Part shown: positions 62,009 through 64,000 of the stretch, piece by piece | How positions within the stretch are numbered: position 1 is the first letter of the stretch | Layout of the letters: each line of letters opens with the position of its first letter | Assembly: GCA_017464345.1 (NCBI GenBank) | Contig: JAFUAH010000025.1 | Location: 1-64,000, forward strand | Source of the DNA: Bacteroidaceae bacterium | GTDB lineage: Bacteria; Bacteroidota; Bacteroidia; Bacteroidales; Bacteroidaceae | Direction: 5' to 3' | Length of the DNA: 64,000 nt | Program-made: the position numbers and the translations under genes | Notes under the pieces: model-generated | What the model was told of the DNA's origin: nothing | What the model saw: only the letters and a program-made list of their open reading frames with translations | Databases searched by the model: none

Positions 62009-64000
62009 ATGAAACGACTAACGCTCTTTATCCTACATTTAGCATTCCTCGCCGTCATGGCGATGGCTCAGACCGACGTGACGACGCAGTATCTCAGCAA
62101 TCCGTCGTTCGAGGCAGACGCCATCAGCACATTGCCTGCTGACGCCACACGCGGGGCCTACACAGCCGCGTCGGTCGTGGGCTGGACCCTGTCGGGAAGC
62201 TACGGCGTGAGCGACATCATGACCGCCAGCGCAACAGCCACGGACAACAACTTCGGACGGCCCGGGCAGCCCAGCGATGGCAAACAGATGTACTACATAC
62301 GCAATGCATGGTCGGCATCCACGGCCAGTCTGCTCCAATCCGTCAGGCTCCCCGCTGGTACCTACCGCCTAACCGTCGATAACAAATGCATCACCCAGTC
62401 CAGCCACACAGCCAATCTGGTGGCAGGCAGCGAGCAGACCTCCCTGCCCTTCCAAAGTTCGATGCCCAATGACTGGACCACAGCCGAGGTCCTGTTCGAA
62501 TTGCAAACCGAAACCACGCTGCAAGTGGGTCTGAGCGTCAGCTTCGGCAGTGGTTCGGGCGGCTCCATACTCATCGACAACTTCCGTCTTTACTACTATC
62601 CCGACGGCTACACGGAACCTGCCGACCCGACGGAGCAAGACGTGGAGAGCCCAACCGAAGGCGTCGTCACGGGCGACTTCGTGGCCGAGCAGGCCATGAT
62701 GGTCGACCTGCTAAAGATGCTGGCCAACTTTGCCACCTATCTGGCCAACGACTATCAGGCCTGTGCTGCCCCTAACAGTCTGGGCGAGCAGTGTGGCTGC
62801 TTCCGCGGCGAGAGTACCATGGCCAGCAACGAGGCTGGTGTGCGCACTAATGCTGACCTCTCCATGATTTGCGCCTTCCTCGTGAAATACGCCAAGCCCA
62901 CTGGCATCAACCTGCCCACAGGCATCAGTTGGGAGACCCTGGAAGATCTGGCCATGAAGACCCTGGTCTTTGCCTACTCAACTCACAAGGCCAACCGACT
63001 GAAGGTTTGTTCGGGCGGCGACTACTGGGGAAGCACCTCGGGCAGCGACCACGTCTGGGAGTCATCGCTCTGGGCCATGTCCGTGGCCTACTCGGCCTTC
63101 TTCCAGTGGGATAAGCTCTCCGACAGCCAGAAGGGCTATATCTACAACCTCCTGAAGGCCGAATGTAATTACGAACTAAAACGCACCGTGCCCACGGGCT
63201 ATGCCGGCGACACCAAGGCCGAGGAGAACGGCTGGGAAGCCGACGTACTGGCCGCCGCCCTGGGTCTGTTCCCCAACGACCAGCTGGCCCCGCAATGGTT
63301 CGACCGCCTGCGCCTTTTCGCCATCAACAGCTACAGTCACACCAACGATGCCTCCAACCAGACCGTCCTCGACCCCTGGTATGACCAGAAAACCGTGGCC
63401 GATCTCTATCAAGGCCAAAACCTCTATGACGACTACACGCTGCAGAACCACAACCTCTTCCACACCTCGTACCAGAACGTGGTGATGCAGGAACTGGGTG
63501 AAGCAGCCCTGGCCCTGAAACTCTTCCAGACCGGGCTGGGCTACGAAGAGAAGTGGAAATCCAATGCACTCATGCACAACAACCAGGCCGTCATGGACAA
63601 CGTGCTCTGCTGGCTGGCACTGACCGACGGCGAACTGGCCATGCCCAACGGCAACGACTGGAGCCTCTTCCTCTACGACCAGATAACTAGTTATACCACC
63701 CAAGCTTGCTTCCTGCGCGACCCGAACGCCCTGATGCTGGAAAACCTGGCCTACAAGAACATCAAGGCACGCCAGCAGACCACCACCGACGGCTCGTGGC
63801 TCCTGCGCCCTGATGTCCAAGCCCGCCGCATGGGTGTGGAGGCCCACCGCGTCATGATGACCTACTTGATGCACCTGGCCCTCTCCACGGCTGACCTAGT
63901 CCCCACTGCGTGGGAACAATTCCGCGCCGCACGCAGCGAGGCCCGCATATTGCCCTGCCAGAATGTGGTACGCGCTTTCACACGCGACCGCTTCACTACC
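62009..64000 (+). CDS. Secreted protein with jelly-roll-like and helical-barrel-like regions (3' truncated)
   Basis: The frame is open from ATG 62009 to the window end (664 codons, no stop). A signal peptide (about 1-20, MAMAQ) is followed by YLSNPSFEADAIST and a beta-rich module to about residue 200 that ends ILIDNFRLYYY; this layout resembles carbohydrate-binding jelly-rolls. The rest is helix-rich (MMVDLLKMLANFATYLANDY, AAALGLFPNDQLAPQWFDRLRLFA) with Trp/Tyr-rich segments such as DHVWESSLWAMSVAYSAF, which suggests an alpha/alpha barrel as in heparinase-type lyases or related enzymes. I cannot assign a family or an active site. The C-terminus lies outside the window. Confidence 0.8.
   Translation, partial: MKRLTLFILHLAFLAVMAMAQTDVTTQYLSNPSFEADAISTLPADATRGAYTAASVVGWTLSGSYGVSDIMTASATATDNNFGRPGQPSDGKQMYYIRNAWSASTASLLQSVRLPAGTYRLTVDNKCITQSSHTANLVAGSEQTSLPFQSSMPNDWTTAEVLFELQTETTLQVGLSVSFGSGSGGSILIDNFRLYYYPDGYTEPADPTEQDVESPTEGVVTGDFVAEQAMMVDLLKMLANFATYLANDYQACAAPNSLGEQCGCFRGESTMASNEAGVRTNADLSMICAFLVKYAKPTGINLPTGISWETLEDLAMKTLVFAYSTHKANRLKVCSGGDYWGSTSGSDHVWESSLWAMSVAYSAFFQWDKLSDSQKGYIYNLLKAECNYELKRTVPTGYAGDTKAEENGWEADVLAAALGLFPNDQLAPQWFDRLRLFAINSYSHTNDASNQTVLDPWYDQKTVADLYQGQNLYDDYTLQNHNLFHTSYQNVVMQELGEAALALKLFQTGLGYEEKWKSNALMHNNQAVMDNVLCWLALTDGELAMPNGNDWSLFLYDQITSYTTQACFLRDPNALMLENLAYKNIKARQQTTTDGSWLLRPDVQARRMGVEAHRVMMTYLMHLALSTADLVPTAWEQFRAARSEARILPCQNVVRAFTRDRFTT

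Overview
The window looks like a chromosome segment from a Bacteroidales bacterium, most likely Prevotella or a close relative. Four things point there. Promoters repeatedly match the Bacteroidetes type (TTTG, 19-20 bp, TAnnTTTG). There are SusC/SusD pairs and surface lipoproteins. LpxC and FabZ are fused. Several Bacteroidetes-only families occur (DUF3276, DUF4924, DUF5606, DUF5723, long NusB). I saw no rRNA, tRNA, CRISPR array, prophage or complete insertion sequence.

Layout, + strand first. Positions 1-442 hold an A/T-rich edge and the purM promoter. Positions 443-12575 form a dense housekeeping run: purM, prfA, a probable type II restriction-modification pair, pyrF, lpxD, lpxC/fabZ, lpxA, a pRiA4b ORF-3-like protein, miaA and a class A penicillin-binding protein. 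The restriction-modification pair is more A/T-rich and sits between prfA and pyrF. Both purM and pyrF carry in-frame repeat insertions.

Positions 12712-35565 are a 23-kb glycan-use region in two transcription units. The first encodes a secreted GH43-like enzyme and a GH128-like enzyme. The second, from its own promoter, encodes a four-FAS1 lipoprotein, SusC, SusD, a FAS1 lipoprotein, a two-FAS1 lipoprotein, a second SusC and a second SusD. It ends in a strong bidirectional terminator. The genes would jointly bind, cut and import a polysaccharide at the outer membrane; the substrate cannot be read from sequence alone, although GH128 suggests a beta-1,3-glucan.

Positions 35640-44547 are a minus-strand housekeeping block: DUF4924, prfC, YrdC/Sua5, a ClC channel with CBS domains, fmt, an ECF sigma factor, a small ORF, rpe and a short ComEC. 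Positions 44959-53672 return to the + strand: ROK sugar kinase, a lipoprotein, a DUF5723 outer-membrane protein, purL and two half-size chromate transporters. Positions 53788-57231 are minus: nusB, yajC, YbbR, coaE and DUF5606. From 57389 to the right edge all genes are +: DUF3276, rplY, pth, DUF2752, a membrane protein, pepT, an S4-domain protein and a secreted protein cut by the window end.

The non-coding DNA is unusual. At least five intergenic spaces contain tandem arrays with a 20-23 bp period; two of these share a CCYRTRCAG-type unit and contain perfect palindromes. One space (42090-42388) is a very large inverted repeat built from 10-bp units around a 20-bp-period core. Many genes are preceded by 7-10 bp tandem repeats that end close to the start codon.
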